Origin: Ralstonia insidiosa
GTDB lineage: Bacteria; Pseudomonadota; Gammaproteobacteria; Burkholderiales; Burkholderiaceae
DNA: 64,000 nt
Assembly (NCBI RefSeq): GCF_008801405.1
Contig: NZ_VZPV01000001.1
Span: 558,001 to 622,000 of the forward strand
Direction of reading: 5' to 3'
Shown in pieces: positions 18,460 to 26,785 of the stretch. Each line of letters opens with the position of its first letter. Position 1 is the stretch's first letter. The translations under genes were made by a program, and so were the position numbers. A model generated the notes under the pieces. The model was given only the letters and a program-made list of their open reading frames with translations, ran no database searches and had not been told where the DNA came from.

Positions 18460-19905
18460 TTACTTGCCGATACAGAACCGACTAAAGATCACCCCCAGCA
18501 GATCATCACTGGAAAACGCTCCCGTGATGCTGTTCAACGCCTCCTGCGCGAGCCGTAGCTCTTCCGCAAACAGATCGAGCGATTGCGCCTGCTGATCCGC
18601 ATGTTCGGCCGCCAAGGCCAAATGCTCCTTGGTCGCGCGCAAGGCGGCGAGATGGCGCTCACGCGCCAGGTACAGGCCCTCGCCGCCGCCCTGCCAGCCG
18701 GCAATCTCCAGCAATGCCGCGCGCAGCAGTTCAACGCCCACGCCATCGCGCGCTGAGAGCCAGACCTCTGGCGGCACGGCATCCACGCGGCCCGCGACGC
18801 CCACACTCGTCAGGTCAATCTTGTTGATCACGCGCAGCGTGGGCACGCCCGCCGGTACGTGACTGGCAATACGTGCGTCGATGGCGGCATCTTCAGCCGA
18901 GAGGCCGTTGGCGCGATAGTCCGCTGCGTCCAGCAGGTGCAGCACCACATCCGCACGCGCGATGGCTGCCCAGGTGCGCTCGATGCCGATGCGCTCCACC
19001 TCGTCTTCGGTGTCGCGCAGGCCGGCCGTGTCGACAATGTTCAGCGGGATGCCTTCAATCTGGATGGTCTGCTGCACCTTGTCGCGCGTGGTACCGGCGA
19101 TGGGCGTGACGATGGCAAGCTCCGCGCCGGCCAATGCATTGAGCAGCGAGGATTTGCCCACGTTCGGCTGCCCGGCCAGCACCACGTGCAGGCCTTCGCG
19201 CAGGAGCGCACCCTGTCGCGCCTGCGCCAGCACACCGTCAACCGCTGTGCGAATCCCGGCGAGCTGGCCGCGCGCATCGGACGCTTCCAGAAAGTCGATT
19301 TCCTCTTCCGGAAAATCCAGCGTCGCTTCCACCAGCATGCGCAGATGGATCACGCGTTCGACCAGCGCGTGCACCGCCTGCGAGAACGCACCGTCGAGCG
19401 AGCGCGCCGCCGAGCGCGCAGCGGCTTCGGTGCTCGCCTCGATCAGGTCGGCAACGGCTTCAGCCTGCGCCAGGTCCATCTTGTCGTTCAGGAAGGCGCG
19501 GCGTGTGAACTCGCCGGGTTCGGCCACGCGCAGGCCGATCTCGCGGCCGGCAGCCAGGCAGCGCTGCAGCAGCAGCTGCATCACCACCGGGCCGCCGTGG
19601 CCCTGCAGTTCGAGCACGTCTTCACCGGTGTACGAATGCGGCGCCGGAAACCACAGCGCGATGCCGCGGTCGATGGCGCCGCCGTCGGCGTCAAGGAAGG
19701 GCAGGTAGGTTGCCTGGCGTGGCGCCAGCAGCCGGCCGCAGACGGCCTGCATGACGGCGCGCACGTCAGGCCCCGACACGCGCACGACCCCAATGCCGCC
19801 CCGCCCAGGCGCAGTGGCAATCGCCGCGATGGGAATGGTGCGGATGGGTGCGCGCGGGGCGTCGGCAGTGTTCGGCAAGGTCGTGGGGTGGTCAGCAGCA
19901 GTCAT
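18460..19905 (-). CDS. mnmE: tRNA-5-carboxymethylaminomethyluridine(34) synthesis GTPase MnmE (TrmE)
   Basis: 481 residues. With MnmG it modifies the wobble uridine of certain tRNAs. The N-terminal folate-binding domain begins IAAIATAPGRGGIGVVRVSG. The central helical domain holds an inserted G domain with GQPNVGKSSLLNALAG (P-loop), DTAGLRDTEDEVE (G3) and NKID (G4). The protein ends in the invariant C-terminal motif FCIGK, whose Cys is needed for modification. ATG 19905 fits family starts. In many bacteria mnmE directly follows yidC, but here the convergent VOC gene and a terminator separate them. Confidence 0.97.
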   Translation of the reverse strand: MTAADHPTTLPNTADAPRAPIRTIPIAAIATAPGRGGIGVVRVSGPDVRAVMQAVCGRLLAPRQATYLPFLDADGGAIDRGIALWFPAPHSYTGEDVLELQGHGGPVVMQLLLQRCLAAGREIGLRVAEPGEFTRRAFLNDKMDLAQAEAVADLIEASTEAAARSAARSLDGAFSQAVHALVERVIHLRMLVEATLDFPEEEIDFLEASDARGQLAGIRTAVDGVLAQARQGALLREGLHVVLAGQPNVGKSSLLNALAGAELAIVTPIAGTTRDKVQQTIQIEGIPLNIVDTAGLRDTEDEVERIGIERTWAAIARADVVLHLLDAADYRANGLSAEDAAIDARIASHVPAGVPTLRVINKIDLTSVGVAGRVDAVPPEVWLSARDGVGVELLRAALLEIAGWQGGGEGLYLARERHLAALRATKEHLALAAEHADQQAQSLDLFAEELRLAQEALNSITGAFSSDDLLGVIFSRFCIGK

Positions 19906-19964
19906 GGGCGGTATTGTGCGGCAGCCGCGCAGTTGCGCGCCAGTTTCCAACCAGGGAGATTCGG

Positions 19965-20363
19965 ATGATCGATCACACCGGCGTCGTCGTCAGCGACTTC
20001 GAGGCCAGCAAGCGGTTTTACGAACAGGCACTGGGCGCCATTGGCCTGGCCAAGGTGCTGGAGTTTCCTGCCGCCGTGACGGGTCACACCGATGTGGCCG
20101 GCTTCGGTCCGCCGGGCAAGGCGGAGTTCTGGATTTCCGCCGCGACGGCCGGGCAGGGGCCGAACAAGCCGCCGCTGCACGTGGCGTTTCGCGTGGAGTC
20201 GCGTGCCGAGGTGGACGCGTTCTACGCTGCGGCAATGGCGGCGGGCGGCACCGACAACGGCAAGCCCGGCCTGCGCGAACACTATCACCCGAACTACTAC
20301 GGTGCGTTTGTACGCGATCCGGACGGCCATAACATCGAGGCGGTCTGCCACACACCGGCTTGA
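19965..20363 (+). CDS. VOC (glyoxalase/bleomycin resistance) family protein
   Basis: 132 residues from ATG 19965, with GGGAG upstream. It begins MIDHTGVVVSDFEASKRFYE, the classic betaalphabetabetabeta module start with a metal-ligand His, and later contains HVAFRVESR and FVRDPDGHNIEAVC, supplying the second His and Glu ligands. It is a probable metal-dependent lyase, isomerase or dioxygenase of unknown substrate. It is divergent from mnmE and convergent with yidC across a bidirectional terminator. Confidence 0.88.
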   Translation: MIDHTGVVVSDFEASKRFYEQALGAIGLAKVLEFPAAVTGHTDVAGFGPPGKAEFWISAATAGQGPNKPPLHVAFRVESRAEVDAFYAAAMAAGGTDNGKPGLREHYHPNYYGAFVRDPDGHNIEAVCHTPA

Positions 20364-20383
20364 AGCGGGTGAGACAGGCATGA

Positions 20384-20411
20384 AAAAAGGGCACCCGAGG
20401 GTGCCCTTTTT
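20384..20411. terminator. Bidirectional terminator between VOC gene and yidC
   Basis: Thirteen-bp perfect stem (AAAAAGGGCACCC at 20384-20396 with 20399-20411) around a 2-nt centre, with an A tract on one side and a T tract on the other. It can stop transcription from both convergent genes, which means mnmE is not read through from yidC. Confidence 0.9.
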
Positions 20412-20428
20412 GCTGGAACGCGATCGCC

Positions 20429-22087
20429 TTACTTGGCAGGCGCGGCGCCCTTGTTGGTGCCCAGCATGCGGTTGATCGACCATTGCTGCGCGATCGACAA
20501 GCAGTTGTTCACCACCCAGTACAGCACCAAGCCAGCCGGGAAGAAGAAGAACATCACCGAGAACGCGATCGGCATGAACATCATCACCTTGGCCTGCACC
20601 GGGTCCGGCGGGGTCGGGTTCAGCTTGGTCTGCACGAACATCGACACGGCCATCAGCACCGGCAGGATGTAGAACGGGTCCGGTGCCGACAGATCGTGCA
20701 CCCAGCCCAGCCACGGCGCGCCGCGCATTTCGACCGACGACAGCAGCGCCCAGTACAACGCCATGAACACCGGAATCTGGATCACGATCGGCAGGCAGCC
20801 GCCGAGCGGGTTGACCTTCTCGGTGCGGTACAGCGTCATCATCTCCTGGTTCATCTTCTGCGGATCGCCCTTGTGGCGTTCGCGGATGGACGTCATGCGC
20901 GGCTGCAGGTCCTTCATCTTGGCCATCGAACGGTAGCTCGTGGCCGACAGCGGGAAGAACACCAGCTTGATCAGCACCGTGAGCGCGACGATCGACCAGC
21001 CCCAGTTGCCCAGCAGCCCGTGAATCTTCTCCAGCAGCCAGAACAGCGGCTTGGCGACGATGGTCAGCCAGCCATAGTCCTTCACCAGATCCAGGCCCGG
21101 GGTGATGGCCTCGAGCATGCGCGCTTGCTGCGGGCCGGCGAACAGGCGTGCCGTGGCCGAGACGCTGGCGCCCGGCGCCACCGTGCCCAGCGGCTCCTGA
21201 ATGCCGATGCGGTAGAAGTTGGTGTCGACGCGGTCGACGTAGTACTCGCGCTTGACGTTGTCAGCCGGAATCCAGGCCGAGGCAAAGTAGTGCTGCACCA
21301 TCGCCACCCAGCCGCTGTCGGTCGGGGCCGGTACGTGTGCCTTGCCCTTGTCGATGTCGGAGAAGGTGATCTTGTGGAACTTGTCGCCGTCGGTGTACAC
21401 GGCCGGGCCGGTGAACGTGCTGTAGAAGCGCGATTGCTCAATCGCGCCGCCGTCGCGGGCCAGTTCCATGTACAGCGTCGGGTTGATCGGCGCCGTGCCG
21501 TCGTTGGTCACGTCAAAGCGCGTGTCGATCACGTAGCTGCCGCGCTTGAAGACGTACGTCTTGACCAGCTTGGCGCCGCCCTTGTCGGCCGTCAGCGTGA
21601 TGGAGACATCATTGCCCGTGCCCAGGTCACGCGGGCCGGCCGAAGCCGCAAACACCGTCGTGTGGTTCGGGAAATCGCCGCCGATGATGCCCGAGCGCGC
21701 CAGATAGGTGCGCTCGATGCTGCGGTCGAACAGCACCATCGGGTTGCCATCGTGGTCCTTCTGGTCCAACAGCTCCAGCTTGGTGACGATCGCGCCGGCC
21801 GTGTCGATGGTGGCGCGCACCACGTCGGTCGTGATGACGATCTTTTCCGAAGCCGGTGCCTGCGAGGCTGCGCCCGTGGCCGGAGCGGCCTGCGAACCCG
21901 CGGCGGCCGTTGCGGCGGCGCTCTTGGGCACGTCGCCTGCGGGCGTGCTGCCCGGTGCGGCAGTCGTGGCCGTCTGCGGCGTCGGGAAGAACATCGACTG
22001 GTGGCCATTCGCGCGTTGCCAGTTGTCGAACAGCAGGACAACCGCCAGCGAGAAGATCACCCAGAGAATGGTGCGTTTGATATCCAT
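20429..22087 (-). CDS. yidC: Membrane protein insertase YidC
   Basis: 552 residues, the usual Gram-negative length. TM1 is at the extreme N-terminus (RTILWVIFSLAVVLLFDNW) and is followed by an Ala/Pro-rich linker, the large periplasmic beta-sandwich P1 domain (about 75-330), and the five-helix insertase core (from about 360; GNWGWSIVALTVLIKLVFFP), including the conserved cytoplasmic coiled-coil hairpin and its basic C-terminus. It inserts and folds inner-membrane proteins alone or with SecYEG. It lies 6 bp after yidD. Confidence 0.98.
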   Translation of the reverse strand: MDIKRTILWVIFSLAVVLLFDNWQRANGHQSMFFPTPQTATTAAPGSTPAGDVPKSAAATAAAGSQAAPATGAASQAPASEKIVITTDVVRATIDTAGAIVTKLELLDQKDHDGNPMVLFDRSIERTYLARSGIIGGDFPNHTTVFAASAGPRDLGTGNDVSITLTADKGGAKLVKTYVFKRGSYVIDTRFDVTNDGTAPINPTLYMELARDGGAIEQSRFYSTFTGPAVYTDGDKFHKITFSDIDKGKAHVPAPTDSGWVAMVQHYFASAWIPADNVKREYYVDRVDTNFYRIGIQEPLGTVAPGASVSATARLFAGPQQARMLEAITPGLDLVKDYGWLTIVAKPLFWLLEKIHGLLGNWGWSIVALTVLIKLVFFPLSATSYRSMAKMKDLQPRMTSIRERHKGDPQKMNQEMMTLYRTEKVNPLGGCLPIVIQIPVFMALYWALLSSVEMRGAPWLGWVHDLSAPDPFYILPVLMAVSMFVQTKLNPTPPDPVQAKVMMFMPIAFSVMFFFFPAGLVLYWVVNNCLSIAQQWSINRMLGTNKGAAPAK

Positions 22088-22093
22088 GTCGGA

Positions 22094-22408
22094 TTACGGT
22101 CTGGGAAGGTGAATCGACGGCCGCACAGCCTGCGTGTCGGCTGCGGTCGCGTCGGTCGATGCGGAATCGGAGGAGCGGGGCACAGCGTCGCCAGCGGCGG
22201 GCGGCACAGGATCATACCCGCCTTGTGCGAACGGATGGCAGCGGCATAGACGTTTTGCCGCAAGATAACTGCCATAGCCCGGCCCGTGCGTGATGACGGC
22301 GTCGCGCGCGTAGTCGGAACAGGTCGGCAGGAAGCGGCATTGCGCGCCCACGAAGGGGCTGAACGCCACTTTATAGATGCGCAGCAGAAACAACAGCACG
22401 CGCGTCAT
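22094..22408 (-). CDS. yidD: Membrane protein insertion efficiency factor YidD
   Basis: 104 residues. It contains the family core YKVAFSPFVGAQCRFLPTCSDYA and CHPFAQGGYDPVP, with the conserved cysteines. The N-terminus is an amphipathic membrane-associating helix. The C-terminal ~35 residues are a variable Ala/Asp/Ser-rich tail. Its start overlaps the rnpA stop by 4 bp (ATGA), as is usual for this operon. Confidence 0.97.
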   Translation of the reverse strand: MTRVLLFLLRIYKVAFSPFVGAQCRFLPTCSDYARDAVITHGPGYGSYLAAKRLCRCHPFAQGGYDPVPPAAGDAVPRSSDSASTDATAADTQAVRPSIHLPRP

Positions 22409-22863
22409 GACGTGCTCCCGGCAGCAGGCTGGGAGGCAGCGGGTGGGGCGGGCGGTGCAGGCAGCGGCCGTGTCGCAATCTCAAAGAGGTGCGACAGCTC
22501 TTCGTGGCAGATGCGCTTGAAGGCGGCCACGGTGGGCACGTCCTGGCGTGGAAACTTGGCGTGCAGGCGGATCAGCACGTCGCGGCCGCCCAGAGACGGC
22601 TGCCGCAGGCGGAACAGCTCGCGGCACTGGCGCTTGATGAGATTGCGCTCGACGGCGCGCTTGGCAAACTTCTTGCCGATCACCACGCCCAGGCGCGCCT
22701 GGGGATGCCCATTGGCGCGCACATACAGCACAAAGTGACGACTGCGCCGGACGGGCCGCAAAGCAAAAACGGATGAGAACTCATCCGTTTTCGTCAGCCT
22801 TGCGGCTTTGGGGTAGGCGTGCAAGCCCATCGCCGGCTGGGGGTAAGACTGCGGCAAAGCCAT
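22405..22863 (-). CDS. rnpA: Ribonuclease P protein component
   Basis: Protein subunit of RNase P, which matures tRNA 5' ends. The core begins RLTKTDEFSSVF and carries the RNR-type RNA-binding motif KFAKRAVERNLIKR plus RPVRRSRHF. The tail is extended and rich in Ala and Pro. ATG 22863 gives 152 residues; ATG 22830 is an alternative closer to shorter family members, and neither has a strong ribosome-binding site. It is downstream of rpmH. Confidence 0.95.
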   Translation of the reverse strand: MALPQSYPQPAMGLHAYPKAARLTKTDEFSSVFALRPVRRSRHFVLYVRANGHPQARLGVVIGKKFAKRAVERNLIKRQCRELFRLRQPSLGGRDVLIRLHAKFPRQDVPTVAAFKRICHEELSHLFEIATRPLPAPPAPPAASQPAAGSTS

Positions 22864-22902
22864 GGGCAACGGCCAGGGGCCGCCACCCGGGGCGCGGCAG
22901 TC

Positions 22903-23037
22903 TTAGATGGCCAGGCGCTTACGGCCCTTGGCGCGGCGTGCGTTCAGCACGGCACGGCCACCACGGGTCTTCATGCGGACACGGAAACCGTGGGTGCGCT
23001 TGCGACGGGTAACGGAAGGTTGGTAGGTACGCTTCAT
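22903..23037 (-). CDS. rpmH: 50S ribosomal protein bL34
   Basis: 44-residue, strongly basic large-subunit protein: MKRTYQPSVTRRKRTHGF at the start and NARRAKGRKRLAI at the end, the canonical bL34 sequence and length. It is the first gene of the rpmH-rnpA-yidD-yidC unit, reading away from oriC. A purine-rich ribosome-binding site (GAGAGTG on the coding strand) precedes ATG 23037. Confidence 0.98.
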   Translation of the reverse strand: MKRTYQPSVTRRKRTHGFRVRMKTRGGRAVLNARRAKGRKRLAI

Positions 23038-23644
23038 GATGCACTCTCTTGTTAATTGGTGGTGCGGACGCTGCCGCACGCGCCGGGCCTAGGGTCGCCC
23101 CGCAAAGCCTGGTGTCGATTCATTAGGAGAAATCGCCCACGCAGACCGCCGTGCGCTGTGTTGTTCACGGGCACCGACGGTATCGGGCCTTAGCCGGATC
23201 AGGCGCGCTGGACGAATCCGGCGCCGCGTCTGACGCGAACAAGCGTGCGCTCCCCTGCCGCGCATCGCAGAACCCGCCATTTAAACGATGTTTGCTGAAT
23301 CTGTCAAGTCTGGCAGATTGGGGATAACGTGTGCGCCATACGAGAAATCCACCCGCCAGCAAGTTGTCCCCAACGCCTTGTGCGGCCTGGGTCGTTTCGG
23401 TGAAAGCCTTGCCAGCATTGGGTTTGTGGGCGGGTGTCAAAAGTAGTTGTCCACTGCTACTCACAGCAGTTCCACAGGTTATCCACAGACTTATCCTTTG
23501 TGGATAACTTTCGGCCGGGGGTACAATCCCGTTCCAATAACGAATGCCACCCGGTTTCTGGCTTGTGCCAGAGGCCCGGCGGCCGGCCCCGCCCGGGGAC
23601 GTCGACAGACGCGTGTGGCGCCGGTCAAACAACTAACGATAACG
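23038..23644. other. oriC: Chromosomal replication origin region (oriC) and dnaA leader
   Basis: About 600 bp without genes between rpmH and dnaA, the conserved origin position. DnaA boxes: TTATCCACA at 23479-23487 and its inverted match TGTGGATAA at 23499-23507 are perfect. Near matches are TGGGGATAA (23319-23327), TTGTCCCCA (23364-23372) and TTGTCCACT (23447-23455). An AT-richer patch around 23280-23310 could be the unwinding element. The two perfect boxes also lie in the dnaA leader and could mediate autoregulation. Confidence 0.85.
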
Positions 23645-25246
23645 ATGCAGGATTTCTGGCATGCGGCATCCGCTCAACTTGAGAGTGAGCTGACGCCGCA
23701 ACAATTCAAGACGTGGATCAAGCCGCTCACGCCGCTGTCATTTGACGAGCAGGCGTGCACGCTGCGGATTGCCGCGCCTAACCGCTTCAAGCTCGACTGG
23801 GTCAAGAGCCAGTTCTCCGGCCGCATCCAGTCGCTCGCGTGTGACTACTGGGAGATGCAGGTCGACGTGCAGTTCGTGCTCGACCCGGCCGCCGGCCAGC
23901 GCCAGGCGGCCCAGCAGCCGGCGTTTGCTCCGGCGCCGATGCAGCCGATGGCCGCGCAATCGATTCAGCCGAGGCAGGCAGCGCCAGCCGCCATGCCGGC
24001 CGCAAGCAGCGCCGCACTGGATGCTGCAGCCATGCGTCCGGCCCCCGCGATGTACCGCGAAAATGCGCTCGCCACGGCCAGCCATGCTGTGGCCGAGATC
24101 GACGTGCCCGTGATGGACGCCGCCGAGGTGAGTGCCCAGTCATACCGCATGCCGCCGCAGGCACCTGCCATGGTCACGGGCCTGGCAACGCCGCCGCAGG
24201 CGCCCGTGGACGACACCGTGCACGAGCGCTCGCGCCTGAACCAGATCCTCACGTTCGACAACTTCGTCACCGGTAAGGCCAACCAGCTGGCGCGCGCCGC
24301 GGCCATCCAGGTCGCCAACAACCCGGGCAAGTCGTACAACCCGCTGTACCTGTACGGCGGCGTGGGCCTCGGTAAGACGCACTTGATCCATGCCATCGGC
24401 AACTTCATGCTGATGGAGAATCCGCGCGCGCGCATCCGCTACATCCACGCAGAACAGTACGTTTCTGACGTAGTGAAGGCTTACCAGCGCAAGGCGTTTG
24501 ACGACTTCAAGCGCTACTACCACTCGCTCGATCTGCTGCTGATCGATGACATCCAGTTCTTCTCGGGCAAGAACCGCACGCAGGAAGAATTCTTCTACGC
24601 GTTCGAGGCGCTGATCGCCAACCGCGCGCAGGTCATCATCACCAGCGATACGTATCCGAAAGAGATCACCGGGATTGATGACCGCCTGATCTCGCGGTTC
24701 GACTCCGGGTTGACGGTGGCCATCGAGCCGCCCGAGCTGGAAATGCGCGTCGCCATTCTGATGAAGAAGGCGCAGGCCGAGAACGTGACCGTGCCGGAAG
24801 AGGTCGCTTTCTTCGTCGCCAAGCATCTGCGTTCGAACGTGCGTGAGCTGGAGGGCGCGCTGCGCAAGATCCTGGCGTACTCCAACTTCCACGGCAAAGA
24901 GATTACGATCGAGGTCACGCGCGAGGCGTTGAAGGATCTGCTGACCGTGCAGAACCGCCAGATCTCGGTGGAGAACATCCAGAAGACCTGCGCGGATTTC
25001 TACAACATCAAGGTCGCGGACATGTACTCCAAGAAGCGGCCGGCCAACATCGCGCGCCCGCGCCAGATCGCCATGTATCTGGCCAAGGAGCTGACGCAGA
25101 AGAGCCTGCCGGAAATTGGCGAACTCTTTGGCGGACGCGATCACACCACCGTGCTGCACGCCGTGCGCAAGATTGCCGACGAGCGCACCAAGGACGCCCA
25201 GCTCAACCACGAGCTGCACGTGCTGGAGCAAACGCTCAAGGGTTGA
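23645..25246 (+). CDS. dnaA: Chromosomal replication initiator protein DnaA
   Basis: 533 residues from ATG 23645, which gives the family start MQDFWHAASAQLESELTPQQF. Domain I covers about 1-85. Domain II is an unusually long Ala/Pro/Met/Gln-rich linker (about 90-195). Domain III is the AAA+ core with YGGVGLGKTHLIHAIGN (Walker A), LLIDDIQFFSGK (Walker B) and sensor motifs. Domain IV contains the DnaA-box-binding signature IGELFGGRDHTTVLHA. It initiates replication at the adjacent oriC. In-frame codons upstream to 23447 run through the DnaA boxes and are not coding. Confidence 0.98.
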   Translation: MQDFWHAASAQLESELTPQQFKTWIKPLTPLSFDEQACTLRIAAPNRFKLDWVKSQFSGRIQSLACDYWEMQVDVQFVLDPAAGQRQAAQQPAFAPAPMQPMAAQSIQPRQAAPAAMPAASSAALDAAAMRPAPAMYRENALATASHAVAEIDVPVMDAAEVSAQSYRMPPQAPAMVTGLATPPQAPVDDTVHERSRLNQILTFDNFVTGKANQLARAAAIQVANNPGKSYNPLYLYGGVGLGKTHLIHAIGNFMLMENPRARIRYIHAEQYVSDVVKAYQRKAFDDFKRYYHSLDLLLIDDIQFFSGKNRTQEEFFYAFEALIANRAQVIITSDTYPKEITGIDDRLISRFDSGLTVAIEPPELEMRVAILMKKAQAENVTVPEEVAFFVAKHLRSNVRELEGALRKILAYSNFHGKEITIEVTREALKDLLTVQNRQISVENIQKTCADFYNIKVADMYSKKRPANIARPRQIAMYLAKELTQKSLPEIGELFGGRDHTTVLHAVRKIADERTKDAQLNHELHVLEQTLKG

Positions 25247-25317
25247 TGGCGCATCGCGCTGCCGCGTGCCACCAAGGCGCATGGCAGCGCCATCTGCCCA
25301 GAATTTGCCGCATGCAA

Positions 25318-25344
25318 ACGCCCGCTCGAACGCGGGCGTCTTTT
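25318..25344 (+). terminator. Rho-independent terminator after dnaA
   Basis: Stem ACGCCCGC (25318-25325) pairs with GCGGGCGT (25332-25339), with a 6-nt loop and then a short T run. It lies about 70 bp after the dnaA stop and separates dnaA from dnaN transcription. Confidence 0.75.
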
Positions 25345-25404
25345 CATGCACAATAGACATATTTGCCGCGCGCGCGACGCTATCCAGCGCCCCCTTCTTT
25401 GCGG

Positions 25405-25452
25405 TATAATTTGTGATTAACCCCTTGATTTACAACAACTTTGGGGTTAATC
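25405..25452 (+). promoter_or_regulatory. dnaN promoter -10 and leader inverted repeat
   Basis: A perfect TATAAT at 25405-25410 is followed by a perfect 10-bp inverted repeat: GATTAACCCC (25415-25424) and GGGGTTAATC (25443-25452), separated by 18 nt. The repeat falls in the start of the transcript, about 80 nt before dnaN. It could be an operator or an RNA hairpin; no known regulator is recognised. Confidence 0.55.
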
Positions 25453-25532
25453 GCGAATGCTCCTGCAGGCACAGGCCATGAGGGGCGCGCGCGGTGTCAC
25501 CCCAAACTGCATACACTGCAAGGATCGCCTTC

Positions 25533-26645
25533 ATGCAATTGGTCAAAACCTCGCGAGACAACCTGCTGCGTCCGCTGCAAATCGTGAGCGGCATCGTGGA
25601 ACGCCGTCACACGCTGCCCATCCTGGCCAATCTGCTCATCACCAAGAAGGGTGAACGGGTTTCCTTCCTGTCCACCGACATCGAAATCCAGATCACCACG
25701 CACGCCGATTGCGGCGCCGGCGCCGGCGACATTGCCACCACCGTGGCCGCCCGCAAGCTGGTCGACATCCTGCGTGCCATGCCTGACGGCGAAGTGGCGC
25801 TGACGCTCAACGACAAGCGCATGACGGTGCAATCCGGCAAGAGCCGCTTTGCGCTGCAGACGCTGGCCGCCGAAGAATTCCCGACCGTGGCCGAGGCCAC
25901 CGACTTTGGCGCGCGCATCACCCTGCCGCAGAAGACGCTCAAGCACCTGCTGGCGATGGTGCACTTTGCGATGGCCCAGCAGGACATCCGCTACTACCTC
26001 AACGGCATGCTGCTGGTGGTGGACGGCAAGCAAGTCATGGCCGTCGCCACCGATGGCCACCGACTGGCCTACTGCGGCGTGGAAACGGGCGAGCAACCCG
26101 CTGGCGCTGGCCGCCACGAAGTCATCATCCCGCGCAAGACCATTCTCGAACTGCAACGCCTGCTGGAAGACGTGGACGATCCCGTCTCGGTGCAACTGGC
26201 GTCGAACCAGGTCAAGTTCACCTTCGGCAATATCGAGCTGATCTCCAAGCTGGTCGAAGGCAAGTTCCCGGATTTCCAGCGCGTGATCCCGAAGGGTTAC
26301 CGCAACAGCTTCACGATCGACCGCACGTTCCTGCAAAGCGCACTGCAACGTACGGCCATCCTGACGACCGACAAGTTCAAGGGCGTGCGCTGCATGCTCG
26401 ACACCAACGTCCTCAAGATCAGCTCCACCAACGCTGACCAGGAAGAGGCGCAGGAAGAACTCGAAATCGACTACCAGGGCGACGCGCTGGATATCGGTTT
26501 CAACGTCACCTACCTGCTGGACGTGCTGGCCAACCTCAAGGCCGAAAAGGTGCAGGTGAGCCTGGGCGACTCCAACTCGAGCGCGCTCATCACCCTGCCC
26601 GACGACGACACCTTCAAGTACGTCGTCATGCCGATGCGCATCTGA
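25533..26645 (+). CDS. dnaN: DNA polymerase III subunit beta (sliding clamp)
   Basis: 370 residues from ATG 25533. It begins MQLVKTSRDNLLRPLQIVSG, continues with RRHTLPILANLL, and ends VVMPMRI, all standard for the beta clamp. Three clamp domains of about 120 residues each are evident. It tethers Pol III and other partners to DNA as a ring dimer. It lies between dnaA and gyrB in the conserved order but has its own promoter and terminator. Confidence 0.98.
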   Translation: MQLVKTSRDNLLRPLQIVSGIVERRHTLPILANLLITKKGERVSFLSTDIEIQITTHADCGAGAGDIATTVAARKLVDILRAMPDGEVALTLNDKRMTVQSGKSRFALQTLAAEEFPTVAEATDFGARITLPQKTLKHLLAMVHFAMAQQDIRYYLNGMLLVVDGKQVMAVATDGHRLAYCGVETGEQPAGAGRHEVIIPRKTILELQRLLEDVDDPVSVQLASNQVKFTFGNIELISKLVEGKFPDFQRVIPKGYRNSFTIDRTFLQSALQRTAILTTDKFKGVRCMLDTNVLKISSTNADQEEAQEELEIDYQGDALDIGFNVTYLLDVLANLKAEKVQVSLGDSNSSALITLPDDDTFKYVVMPMRI

Positions 26646-26683
26646 CACGCATTTGCCAGATAAGCACTATCGATAGCAAGACG

Positions 26684-26722
26684 AGGGGCTGGATCGGAAA
26701 GATCCGCCCCTTCGCCGTTTTT
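26684..26722 (+). terminator. Terminator after dnaN
   Basis: AGGGGCTGGATC (26684-26695) pairs with GATCCGCCCCT (26701-26711) with one bulged T and a GGAAA loop. A T run ends at 26722. It lies 64 bp before gyrB. Confidence 0.75.
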
Positions 26723-26785
26723 AAGCAACCCCGCTGTGTGCGCTGAGACAACCATTTCCGTGCCCATGGCTGCGAGCAGAACGAC

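Noticed and set aside
20483..22249. 588-codon plus-strand open frame opposite yidC and yidD
   Set aside because: Shadow of two well-supported genes; low-complexity Arg/His composition.
24140..25360. 406-codon minus-strand frame opposite dnaA
   Set aside because: Antisense to the highly conserved AAA+ and DNA-binding domains of dnaA.
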